The translations under genes were made by a program, and so were the position numbers. A stretch of DNA of 5,395 nt from an uncultured Frankiales bacterium. GTDB taxonomy: Bacteria; Actinomycetota; Actinomycetes; Mycobacteriales; SCTD01. How positions within the stretch are numbered: position 1 is the stretch's first letter; the number at the start of each line of letters is the position of its first letter. Below the pieces are notes generated by a model. The model did not search any database, was not told where the DNA came from, and worked only from the letters and a program-made list of their open reading frames with translations. Positions 1 to 5,395 of the stretch are shown here, one piece after another. Location: the NCBI GenBank assembly GCA_946479905.1, contig CAMLIA010000245.1:1-5395 (forward strand), read 5' to 3'.

Positions 1-1530
1 CACGTCCTGGTGGGCGTCGAGCGGACGGTCCTCCGTGACCTCGATCCACAGCCGGCCCGGGGCCAACCCGGTGCGGGACAGCACGTCGGACACCCGGCGG
101 GCCAGCTCGGGCCGGGCGAGCTGTCGTGGGCTGACGTTGACCGACACGAACAGGTCGTCCCCCCACGAGGCGGCGTCGGCACAGGCCCGCTCCAGCGCCC
201 ACTCGGCCACCGGCGAGTCGGAGTCGCTGTCCTCGAGCACGTCGAGGAACTCCCCCGGCACGATCAGCCCCCTGGTCGGGTGCGCCCACCGCAGCAGCGC
301 CTCGAAGCCCAGCGGTCGGCCGGTCGTCAGGTCGACGATCGGCTGGTAGTGGAGGCGGAACTCGTCGCGCTCGACGGCACCGGACAGCTCGCTGCGCAGG
401 GTGAGCTGGGCGAGCGCCTCCTCCCGCATCGCAGCGTCGAAGACCTCCCAGCGGCCGCGCCCTGCCGCCTTCGCGCGGTAGAGCGCCGTGTCGGCCTCGG
501 TCAGCAGGTCACGACCGGTCGAGTGCGGGCCGGCCATGGCGATGCCCAGCGAGAGCGACGCGCGCACGTTCTCGTCGGCCAGCACGAGCGGCTCACGGAC
601 GGCGGCGAGCAGCCGCTCGGCGACGGCGATCGCCTCGGCGGGACCGGACAGCTCCTCCAGCACGAGGACGAACTCGTCACCGCCGAGCCGGCCGGCGGTG
701 TCGGCCTCGCGGAGGTGGTGCTTCAGCAGCGCCGCGAGCCCGACGAGCAGCTCGTCGCCCACCGCGTGGCCGAGGGAGTCGTTGACGAGCTTGAAGTGGT
801 CGACGTCGAGGAAGAGCACCGCGACCGCGCGACCGTCGCGGCGGCTGCGGGCGAGAGCCTGCTCGAGCCGGTCGAGGACGAGCTCCCGGTTCGCGAGGCC
901 GGTGAGCGGGTCGTGCAGGGCGCGGTGGCGCAGCTCGGCCTGCACCCGCTTCTGCTCGTCGAGGGCGTGCTGGAGGTCCTCGTAGAGCCGCGCGTGGTCG
1001 ATCGCCAGCGCCGCCTGGATGGCGAACACCTCGAGCAGCTGGCAGTCGTCGGGGTCGGGTCGCATCCCGTCGTGCGGCACGTCGACGGACAGCACACCGA
1101 GCAGCTCCCCGTCCCCGCTGTAGAGCGGGGCGAACAGCGCGTCCATGGGGTGCCAGCTGCTGGGGTCCGGGGACGCGGGGATGTCCGGGGCGAAGAAGTG
1201 CATGTGGCTCGGGTGCAGCGCTTCGCTCCGGCCGTCCAGGAAGCGCAGCCGGCCGCGGGCCTCGGACGCGGACAGCGCGTCCTTCCAGTCGCGGGCGGAC
1301 TGCCGGCGACCGAGCAGGTCGTGGCGGACGTCGTCCGGGCCCGCGACCGCGACGACCTCGAGGTCGCCGCCCTCCACGACCAGGTTGAGGACGGCGATGG
1401 CGAAGCCGATCCGGTCCACGACCGACTGGGCGATCTCGTCGAGGGTCCGGGCCAGGTCCAGCGACGCGCCGAGGCGCTGCGCGACGTCCGCGAGGACCCC
1501 GGCGGTGTCGAGCTGAGGTCGCCCACTCAC
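1..1530 (-). CDS. GAF-GGDEF-EAL cyclic-di-GMP protein, C-terminus cut off by window edge
   Basis: This is a cytoplasmic signalling protein that probably makes and/or degrades the second messenger cyclic-di-GMP. 510 residues are visible and the frame stays open to the left edge. A GAF-like sensor region covers about residues 15-180, followed by a short helical linker. The GGDEF (diguanylate cyclase) domain runs from about 205 to 360. It starts with HDPLTGLANR and has an intact GGDEF at 283-287. An RxxD inhibitory site (READ, 274-277) sits exactly five residues before it, as in product-inhibited cyclases. The EAL (phosphodiesterase) domain begins near 375, with YQPIVDL, EAL at 410-412, N465 in VNVS and E497 in IEVTE. 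The rest of the EAL catalytic set (DDFG, Lys, Gln region) lies outside the window. No transmembrane segment is visible, so a ligand of the GAF domain is the likely input. The GTG start at 1530 gives a complete GAF domain. It has no close Shine-Dalgarno site and lies 40 bp after the lipoprotein gene. Net activity cannot be decided from the sequence. Confidence 0.95.
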   Translation of the reverse strand, partial: MSGRPQLDTAGVLADVAQRLGASLDLARTLDEIAQSVVDRIGFAIAVLNLVVEGGDLEVVAVAGPDDVRHDLLGRRQSARDWKDALSASEARGRLRFLDGRSEALHPSHMHFFAPDIPASPDPSSWHPMDALFAPLYSGDGELLGVLSVDVPHDGMRPDPDDCQLLEVFAIQAALAIDHARLYEDLQHALDEQKRVQAELRHRALHDPLTGLANRELVLDRLEQALARSRRDGRAVAVLFLDVDHFKLVNDSLGHAVGDELLVGLAALLKHHLREADTAGRLGGDEFVLVLEELSGPAEAIAVAERLLAAVREPLVLADENVRASLSLGIAMAGPHSTGRDLLTEADTALYRAKAAGRGRWEVFDAAMREEALAQLTLRSELSGAVERDEFRLHYQPIVDLTTGRPLGFEALLRWAHPTRGLIVPGEFLDVLEDSDSDSPVAEWALERACADAASWGDDLFVSVNVSPRQLARPELARRVSDVLSRTGLAPGRLWIEVTEDRPLDAHQDV

Positions 1531-1537
1531 GGCAGTG

Positions 1538-1543
1538 AGGCTA
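1538..1543 (-). promoter_or_regulatory. Possible -10 element for a leaderless start of the GGDEF-EAL gene
   Basis: On the minus strand the hexamer TAGCCT fits the actinobacterial TAnnnT -10 pattern and is followed by seven bases and then the GTG start. That spacing would place transcription start at or next to the start codon, which would suit a gene lacking a well-spaced ribosome binding site. No -35 match is seen at the usual distance. The call rests on one short motif in a 40-bp gap and is weak. Confidence 0.25.
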
Positions 1544-1570
1544 GCCCTCGGGGACCGTTCGCGCGGGCGG

Positions 1571-2053
1571 TCACCTCGTGGTGTCGGCGGCGTCGACGCA
1601 GGCACGGAACCCGTAGTGACGCATCCAGGCCAGGTCGGCGGCCGTCTCGGTCGGCGGGTCGCTGAGCAGCCTGACGAGGGCGATCTGGTCGTGCGCCCGC
1701 GCGGCGGACCGGACCTTGTCGGCATAGCGCCGCAGCGTCACGAGCTGGCCGTGCAGCGGGCCGAAGACGTGCTCCTCGAGGTCGGCCTTGTCCCTTCCCG
1801 GCGGCCTGAGCAGGAGCAATGCGGTGGTCGTCCGGTCGGCGAGCCGCACGATGGCGTCGACGTAGGGGGACAGCTCGGCCGAGGACGTGGGCCGCCGGAG
1901 GGCCGCCTGGTCGGCGTTGGCCTTGCTGCACACCGCCTCCGCCTTGGCGAGGTACTGAGCCCGTGCGGAGTCGGCACCCGCGGACCCGCTGCTGCACGCG
2001 GCCAGGGTCCCGAGCACCGCCAGCAGCGACAGCAGGGCGAGCACGGGTCTCAC
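1571..2053 (-). CDS. Small secreted lipoprotein of unknown function
   Basis: This is a predicted lipoprotein of 160 residues, anchored to the outer face of the cell membrane. The N-terminus is a textbook type II signal peptide: one Arg, a Leu/Ala-rich core and the lipobox TLAAC, with the lipidated Cys at residue 20, followed by a Ser/Gly/Ala linker. The mature part is mostly helical and starts with a YLAKAEAVCSKAN stretch. Its only other cysteines are C42 and C152, near the two ends of the domain, so a disulfide closing a helical bundle is plausible. The segments LSPYVDAIVRLAD and DLAWMRHYGFRAC resemble, from memory, a family of small actinobacterial lipoproteins with no assigned role. I chose the GTG at 2053, four bases after the upstream stop, because it gives a clean signal peptide. 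A GTG at 2068 would add MQDDR, placing two acidic residues in the n-region and overlapping the upstream gene by 11 bp. No enzymatic motif is visible. Confidence 0.88.
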   Translation of the reverse strand: MRPVLALLSLLAVLGTLAACSSGSAGADSARAQYLAKAEAVCSKANADQAALRRPTSSAELSPYVDAIVRLADRTTTALLLLRPPGRDKADLEEHVFGPLHGQLVTLRRYADKVRSAARAHDQIALVRLLSDPPTETAADLAWMRHYGFRACVDAADTTR

Positions 2054-2057
2054 CCGG

Positions 2058-2840
2058 TCATCTTGCACCGGGGCGCCGCCCCACGACCCAGCAGCCCACG
2101 GCCGCCGCCGCAGCGATGTTGAGCGAGTCGACGCCCCGCGCCATCGGCAGACCGACCCGCAGGTCGCTGGCGGCCATCGCCTCCTCGGTCAGCCCCGGGC
2201 CCTCCGCGCCGAGCAGCAGTGCCGTGCGCCCGCTGACCTGCAGGCCCCCGAGGTCGGTCCCCCCTGGGGTCATCGCCAGCACCTGGAAGCCGTGCCGGTG
2301 CAGGACGCCCAGGCCGCCGGGGAACGGGTCGAGGTAGGCGTAGGGCAGGGCGAACACCTCACCCATCGAGACCCGCACCGCCCGGCGGTACAAGGGATCG
2401 CAGCACGTCGGGCTCAGCAGGACGGCATCCATGCCGAGGCCCGCAGCGCTGCGGAAGACGGCACCGAGGTTCGTGTGGTTGTTCACGTCCTCGAGCACGA
2501 GGACCCGCTCGGCAGCGGCCAGCACCTCGTCCGCCGACGGCAGCGGCAGCCTGCTGAACGAGGCGAGCGCGCCCCGGTGCACGTGGAAGCCGGTGACGGC
2601 CTCCAGGACGTCGTACGACGCCTGGTAGACCGGCGCGTCCGGGAGCCCCTCCGGCAGCTCGCGGTTGGCGGCCAGCAGGACGGAGCGCAGCGGGTACCCG
2701 GCCGCCGCGGCACGCTGCATGACCGGCACGCCCTCGGCCAGGAAGAAGCCCTTCTCCGGCTCGTGCTTGGTGCGGCGAACGACGTCGGTGAGGCCGACGT
2801 AGTCCGCCAGCCGCGGGTCGGCGGGATCAGTGATGAGCAC
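2058..2840 (-). CDS. TrmH/SpoU-family RNA 2'-O-methyltransferase
   Basis: This is an S-adenosylmethionine-dependent methyltransferase that would methylate a ribose 2'-hydroxyl in rRNA or tRNA; the target nucleotide cannot be told from sequence. All three SpoU (SPOUT knot) motifs are present within 260 residues. Motif 1 is NNHTNLGAVFRSA at 120-132, with the likely catalytic Arg130. Motif 2 is LLLGAEGPG at 208-216. Motif 3 spans 232-248 and contains S239, L240 and N241. The N-terminal ~110 residues, with FFLAEG at 32-37, match the substrate-binding extension of TsnR/RlmB-type members, so this is a full-length enzyme and not a minimal TrmL. The GTG start at 2840 lies six bases after the stop of the oxidoreductase gene and has no evident Shine-Dalgarno site, which suggests translational coupling. 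Some relatives give resistance to ribosome-targeting antibiotics, but nothing here singles out that role. Housekeeping RNA modification is the simpler reading. Confidence 0.96.
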   Translation of the reverse strand: MLITDPADPRLADYVGLTDVVRRTKHEPEKGFFLAEGVPVMQRAAAAGYPLRSVLLAANRELPEGLPDAPVYQASYDVLEAVTGFHVHRGALASFSRLPLPSADEVLAAAERVLVLEDVNNHTNLGAVFRSAAGLGMDAVLLSPTCCDPLYRRAVRVSMGEVFALPYAYLDPFPGGLGVLHRHGFQVLAMTPGGTDLGGLQVSGRTALLLGAEGPGLTEEAMAASDLRVGLPMARGVDSLNIAAAAAVGCWVVGRRPGAR

Positions 2841-2846
2841 GGCGGG

Positions 2847-3902
2847 TCACGGCTTGGCGCGCTCGTACTGCCGGGGCCAGGCGATGTCGGCACCCAGCTC
2901 GTGGGCGGCGCGCAGCGGCCAGTGCGGGTCGCGCAGCAGGGCGCGCGCGAGCAGCACCACGTCGGCGTCACCGGCCGCGAGCACGTCCTCGGCCTGCTGG
3001 GCCTCGGTGATCAGGCCGACGGTCCCGGTGGTGGCGCCGACCTCCTTCAGGGCCCGCGAGAACGGCACCTGGTAGCCGGGTCCGACGGTGATCTGCTGCT
3101 CGTGGTGCAGGCCACCCGAGGACACGTCGATGAGGTCGACACCGGCGTCGTGCAGCAGCGGTGCCAGCTGCTGCGACTCCGCCACCGTCCAGCCACCCGG
3201 GGTCCAGTCGTCGGCGCTGATCCGCACGAAGAGCAGCCCGTCGAAGGCCGAGCGGACGTCGCGGACCACCTCGAGCAGCAGCCGCGTGCGGTTGCCGAAG
3301 TCGCCGCCGTACTGGTCGGTGCGCTGGTTGCTCAGCGGGCTGAGGAACTCGTGCAGCAGGTAGCCGTGCGCGGCGTGCAGCTCGACGACGTCGAACCCCG
3401 CGGCCGTCGCGCGCCCCGCGGCGGCGCTGAAGTCGGTCCGGACCTTGGCGATGCCGTCGTCGTCGAGGGCCGCGGGGACGGCGTACCGCCCGAAGGCGAC
3501 AGCGCTGGGCGCGACGGCGACCCAGCCGCCGTCGTCCGGCGGCACCGTCCCGCGCCGGTCGTGCCCGGGGCGGTAGGTGCTCGCCTTGCGGCCGGCGTGC
3601 GCGAGCTGGACGCCGGCGAGCGCGCCCTGGCCGTGCACGAAGTCGACCACGCGCGCCCAGCGGGCGGCCTGCGCGTCGTTCCAGATGCCGGCGTCGTCGG
3701 GGCTGATCCGGCCCTCCGGGCTGACGGCGCTGGCCTCGGTCATGACGAGCGCGGCTCCCCCGACGGCGAACGACCCGAGGTGCACCAGGTGCCAGTCGTC
3801 GGGGAGGCCGTCGACGGAGGAGTACTGGCACATCGGGCTGACGACGATCCGGTTCTTCAGGGTCGTGTCGCGCAGGGTCAGCGGCGAGAGCAGCAGGGTC
3901 AC
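2847..3902 (-). CDS. NADH:flavin oxidoreductase, Old Yellow Enzyme family (YqjM-like)
   Basis: This is an FMN-dependent ene-reductase with a TIM-barrel fold, 351 residues, expected to use NAD(P)H to reduce activated C=C bonds or other electrophiles in the cytoplasm. Features diagnostic of the YqjM (thermophilic-like) subgroup are intact. SPMCQYS at 22-28 carries C25 and Y27, matching the flavin-tuning Cys26 and Tyr28 of YqjM. QLAHAGRK lies at 99-106. HAAHGY at 176-181 carries the substrate-binding His176/His179 pair and Tyr181. LSPLSNQRTDQYGG is at 187-200. The C-terminal QYER (345-348) supplies the Arg finger that enters the neighbouring subunit's active site in YqjM. The frame is open upstream as far as 4088, but that would run through the divergent small gene. 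GTG 3902 gives the same N-terminus length as YqjM, to within one residue; GTG 3920 is a second option adding six residues. It heads the minus-strand gene run. The physiological substrate is unknown; stress or xenobiotic detoxification is typical for relatives. Confidence 0.97.
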   Translation of the reverse strand: MTLLLSPLTLRDTTLKNRIVVSPMCQYSSVDGLPDDWHLVHLGSFAVGGAALVMTEASAVSPEGRISPDDAGIWNDAQAARWARVVDFVHGQGALAGVQLAHAGRKASTYRPGHDRRGTVPPDDGGWVAVAPSAVAFGRYAVPAALDDDGIAKVRTDFSAAAGRATAAGFDVVELHAAHGYLLHEFLSPLSNQRTDQYGGDFGNRTRLLLEVVRDVRSAFDGLLFVRISADDWTPGGWTVAESQQLAPLLHDAGVDLIDVSSGGLHHEQQITVGPGYQVPFSRALKEVGATTGTVGLITEAQQAEDVLAAGDADVVLLARALLRDPHWPLRAAHELGADIAWPRQYERAKP

Positions 3903-3907
3903 CCCGC

Positions 3908-3929
3908 TAGTCTTGTCCACGAACTCGTG
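3908..3929. promoter_or_regulatory. Divergent control region: opposing -10-like hexamers and a 12-bp dyad
   Basis: The 49-bp gap between the oxidoreductase and the small membrane protein gene must hold both 5' control regions unless promoters lie inside coding sequence. On the plus strand TAGTCT (3908-3913) fits TAnnnT. On the minus strand AAGACT (3914-3909) overlaps it and is six bases before the GTG at 3902, a weaker match. Just beside them is the dyad CACGA-AC-TCGTG (3918-3929), five perfect pairs around two bases, placed where a repressor would block either start. No -35 match is seen for either direction. Operator function is inference. Confidence 0.3.
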
Positions 3930-3938
3930 ACCCGCTCT

Positions 3939-3943
3939 GGAGG
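3939..3943 (+). promoter_or_regulatory. Ribosome binding site of the small membrane protein gene
   Basis: GGAGG sits eight bases before the ATG at 3952, at near-ideal spacing. It is the clearest Shine-Dalgarno site in the window. It fixes the start of the 61-codon gene, supports that gene being real, and argues against extending the oppositely oriented oxidoreductase frame through this region. Confidence 0.8.
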
Positions 3944-3951
3944 CATCGCGC

Positions 3952-4137
3952 ATGGCCGGCTCGCACAACGTCAAGCCCACCTCGTGGCTGACGGTCCTGC
4001 TCATCGTGGCGGCGAGCATCCTGTTCGGCTTCGCGCTGCCGATGCGGTCGCTCCCGCTCGCGATCGCCGGTGGCGTCGTGCTGGTCATCGGCCTCGTCCT
4101 GGGCGCCGTCTACCGCATCATGGACGACGCCTACTAG
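3952..4137 (+). CDS. Small two-helix membrane protein, function unknown
   Basis: This is a 61-residue predicted integral membrane protein. A short polar N-terminus, containing H5, K8, P9 and W12, leads into a first hydrophobic helix at about 12-29. A tight PMRS turn (30-33) follows, then a second helix at about 34-54 with small-residue steps (AGG at 39-41), ending in a short RIMDDAY tail. A hairpin with both termini on the same side is expected; the charges do not settle which side. The H...P..W start followed by two helices recalls short actinobacterial membrane proteins of the DUF6704 type, but I am unsure of that assignment. The ATG has a strong GGAGG site eight bases upstream. It is the only plus-strand gene here, divergent from the oxidoreductase and convergent with the helicase. 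No catalytic motif is present. It could be an accessory subunit or a small stress-related membrane protein; nothing visible decides this. Confidence 0.85.
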   Translation: MAGSHNVKPTSWLTVLLIVAASILFGFALPMRSLPLAIAGGVVLVIGLVLGAVYRIMDDAY

Positions 4138-4170
4138 GACCCCCAAGCCTGCCCGTGAGCGGGTGGGGTC
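4138..4170. terminator. Imperfect GC hairpin between convergent genes, possible bidirectional terminator
   Basis: Directly after the TAG at 4137, GACCCC (4138-4143) pairs with GGGGTC (4165-4170). Inside it, CCCG (4152-4155) pairs with CGGG (4160-4163) around a TGAG loop, extended by one G-T wobble, leaving a seven-base bulge on the left arm. The structure fills the whole gap and includes part of the helicase stop codon (4171-4169). There is no T-tract on either side, which is common for actinobacterial terminators but leaves the call moderate. Confidence 0.4.
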
Positions 4171-5395
4171 AGCGGCGCTGGCGGGCCCAGGAGCGCATCG
4201 TCTCGATCCGCTCCTGCAGCTCGTCGGCTGACGCCTGCGGGGTCGGCGGGCCACCGCAGGCGGTCCGCAGCTCGGCGTGGATCGCGCCGTGCGGCTTGCC
4301 GGTGCGGTGGTGCCAGGCGCCGACCAGCCCGTTGAGCTCCTTGCGCAGCCCCGACAGCACCTCGAACGCCGACCTCTCCCGGGACGGGGCGGGCACGACC
4401 GGCGCCCGCTTGAGCTGCTTGGCCTGGTGCTGGGCGAGCAGCACCCGCACCTGGTCGGGCTCGAGCAGCCCCGGCAGGCCCAGGAAGTCCTGCTCGTCGT
4501 CGGAGCCCACGGCGGCGCCGGTGCCGTACTCACCGCCGTCGTAGATGACGCGGTCCAGGTGCGCGGAGGCCTGCAGCGCGATGAAGCCCGGCTCGTCCTC
4601 GCCCTCCTGCGGCTCGCGGTTCGCCGCGGCGATCAGCTCGTCGGCGAGGAACTGCTCCTTCGCGGGTCCGTCCAGGGCGTGGTCGCGCTCGACCTCCATC
4701 TCGGCGGCCAGCGCGAGCAGCACGGGGACGGAGGGGACGAAGACCGAGGCCGTCTCCCCCGGCCGGCGGGCCCGCACGAAGCGCCCGACGGCCTGCGCGA
4801 AGAACAGCGGGGTCTGCACCGAGGTGCCGTAGACGCCGACGGCGAGCCGCGGGATGTCGACGCCCTCCGACACCATCCGGACGGCGACGAGCCAGCGGTC
4901 GGTGGACGCGTCGAACTCCGCGATCCGCTTCGACGCCTTGGGGTCGTCGGACAGCACGACCACCGGCGGCACGCCCGTGATGCCCTCGAGCAGCTCGGCG
5001 TAGAGCTTGGCGTTCTTGTGGTCGGACGCGATGACCATGCCGCCGGCGTCCGGCATCCCGCGGCGCACCTCGGACAGCCGCCGGTCGGCTGCCTGCAGGA
5101 CGGCGGGCATCCAGTCACCGTGCGGGTCGAGCGCGGTGCGCCAGGCGTGCGCCGTCTGCTCGACCGTGAGCGGCTCGCCGAGGGTGGCCGTGATCTCGTC
5201 GCCCGCGCGGGTCTTCCAGGTCGCCGTGCCGCTGTAGGCCATGAAGATGACCGGCCGCACGACCTGGTCGCGCAGCGCGTCGGCGTAGCCGTAGGAGTGG
5301 TCGGCCGCCGAGCGGGTGATGCCGTCGCTGCCCCGCTCGTACCGCACGAACGGGATCGGGTTGGTGTCGGAGCGGAACGGCGTACCGGTCAGGGC
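4169..5395 (-). CDS. Superfamily 2 DEAD/DEAH-type helicase, N-terminus outside window
   Basis: This is the C-terminal 408 residues of an ATP-dependent nucleic-acid helicase or translocase; the frame is open to the right edge. Visible residue 1 is in motif III (ALTGTPFR, 1-8), so the Walker A and DExH box motifs lie beyond the window. The second RecA domain follows: a motif IV-like strand GGMVIASDHKNA (118-129), motif V VSEGVDIP (175-182) and motif VI QAVGRFVRAR (201-210) with arginine fingers. Between motifs III and IV lies a segment typical of restriction-subunit-R-like helicases (IPFVRYE, then DALRDQVVRPVIF). After the core come an acidic stretch (about 261-301), a Lys/Pro-rich linker, and a C-terminal module of about 59 residues (350-408) containing HHRTGKPHGAIHAEL and CGGP. 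Similar stand-alone actinobacterial proteins are often labelled restriction endonuclease subunit R, but no nuclease motif is seen here and no restriction or defence genes are adjacent. A GTG at 5347 lies inside the domain and is not the start. Confidence 0.95.
   Translation of the reverse strand, partial: ALTGTPFRSDTNPIPFVRYERGSDGITRSAADHSYGYADALRDQVVRPVIFMAYSGTATWKTRAGDEITATLGEPLTVEQTAHAWRTALDPHGDWMPAVLQAADRRLSEVRRGMPDAGGMVIASDHKNAKLYAELLEGITGVPPVVVLSDDPKASKRIAEFDASTDRWLVAVRMVSEGVDIPRLAVGVYGTSVQTPLFFAQAVGRFVRARRPGETASVFVPSVPVLLALAAEMEVERDHALDGPAKEQFLADELIAAANREPQEGEDEPGFIALQASAHLDRVIYDGGEYGTGAAVGSDDEQDFLGLPGLLEPDQVRVLLAQHQAKQLKRAPVVPAPSRERSAFEVLSGLRKELNGLVGAWHHRTGKPHGAIHAELRTACGGPPTPQASADELQERIETMRSWARQRR

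Noticed and set aside
10..1665. A 551-codon open frame on the plus strand.
   Set aside because: It is antisense to the GAF-GGDEF-EAL gene, whose frame carries intact domain motifs throughout. The plus-strand translation is rich in Arg, Gly, Glu and Val with no recognisable domain, as expected from GC-rich codon bias.
1527..1997. A 156-codon minus-strand frame overlapping the lipoprotein gene.
   Set aside because: Arg/Gly/Pro-rich translation without domain or signal peptide; the overlapping frame has a signal peptide, lipobox and a structured mature region.
2070..2082. Perfect 5-bp GC hairpin (GGGGC-GCC-GCCCC) just before the lipoprotein start.
   Set aside because: It lies within the last codons of the methyltransferase gene. 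A short GC-only stem is expected by chance in such DNA, and no terminator or riboswitch features accompany it.
2058..2840. Reading the RNA methyltransferase as a dedicated antibiotic-resistance gene (thiostrepton/avilamycin type).
   Set aside because: The SpoU motifs are shared by housekeeping members, and no biosynthetic or resistance genes are in the window.
3903..4088. Upstream extension of the oxidoreductase reading frame to 4088.
   Set aside because: Homology to YqjM begins at the GTG at 3902. The extension has no domain and is antisense to the small membrane gene, which has a strong ribosome binding site.
2292..4544. A 750-codon open frame on the plus strand.
   Set aside because: It runs antisense across the methyltransferase, oxidoreductase and helicase genes and over the small membrane gene in another frame. 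The protein is low-complexity and has no domain; it is a by-product of high GC.
4169..5395. Idea that the helicase marks a restriction or phage-defence island.
   Set aside because: Only the helicase C-terminal half is visible, with no nuclease, methylase, specificity subunit or mobile-element gene nearby, and base composition matches the neighbours.

Overview
The window is very GC-rich, with strong G/C preference at third codon positions, frequent GTG starts and protein families common in actinobacteria. It looks like ordinary chromosome from a high-GC actinobacterium; a Geodermatophilales/Frankiales-type organism would fit, but that is an impression from protein style and not proven here. 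Coding density is nearly complete. The longest non-coding gap is about 49 bp, so there is no gene-free stretch over 300 bases. I see no tRNA, rRNA, CRISPR array, insertion sequence, attachment site or origin.

Layout: four genes on the minus strand form a tight run, read from right to left. They are an Old Yellow Enzyme-type NADH:flavin oxidoreductase (3902 to 2847), a TrmH/SpoU-type RNA 2'-O-methyltransferase (2840 to 2058), a small lipoprotein of unknown function (2053 to 1571), and a GAF-GGDEF-EAL cyclic-di-GMP protein (1530 to the left edge, C-terminus missing). The gaps are 6, 4 and 40 bp, so the first three are very likely co-transcribed. The fourth may be part of the same operon or may have its own start. 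Diverging from the oxidoreductase gene is a 61-residue two-helix membrane protein on the plus strand (3952 to 4137) with a clear ribosome binding site. The 49-bp divergent gap holds a 12-bp dyad and opposing -10-like hexamers. Converging on the small gene is the C-terminal 408 residues of a superfamily 2 helicase (4169 to the right edge, minus strand). The two stop codons are only 31 bp apart, and an imperfect GC hairpin spans that gap.

The operon joins redox/detoxification chemistry, RNA modification, an envelope lipoprotein and second-messenger signalling. The families do not point to a single pathway, so the neighbourhood looks like a housekeeping/accessory mixture. I did not find convincing evidence of a new multi-gene system. 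The better leads are the divergent control region, the Cys-paired lipoprotein next to the c-di-GMP gene, a divergent stretch in the EAL domain, and an uncharacterised C-terminal module on the helicase.
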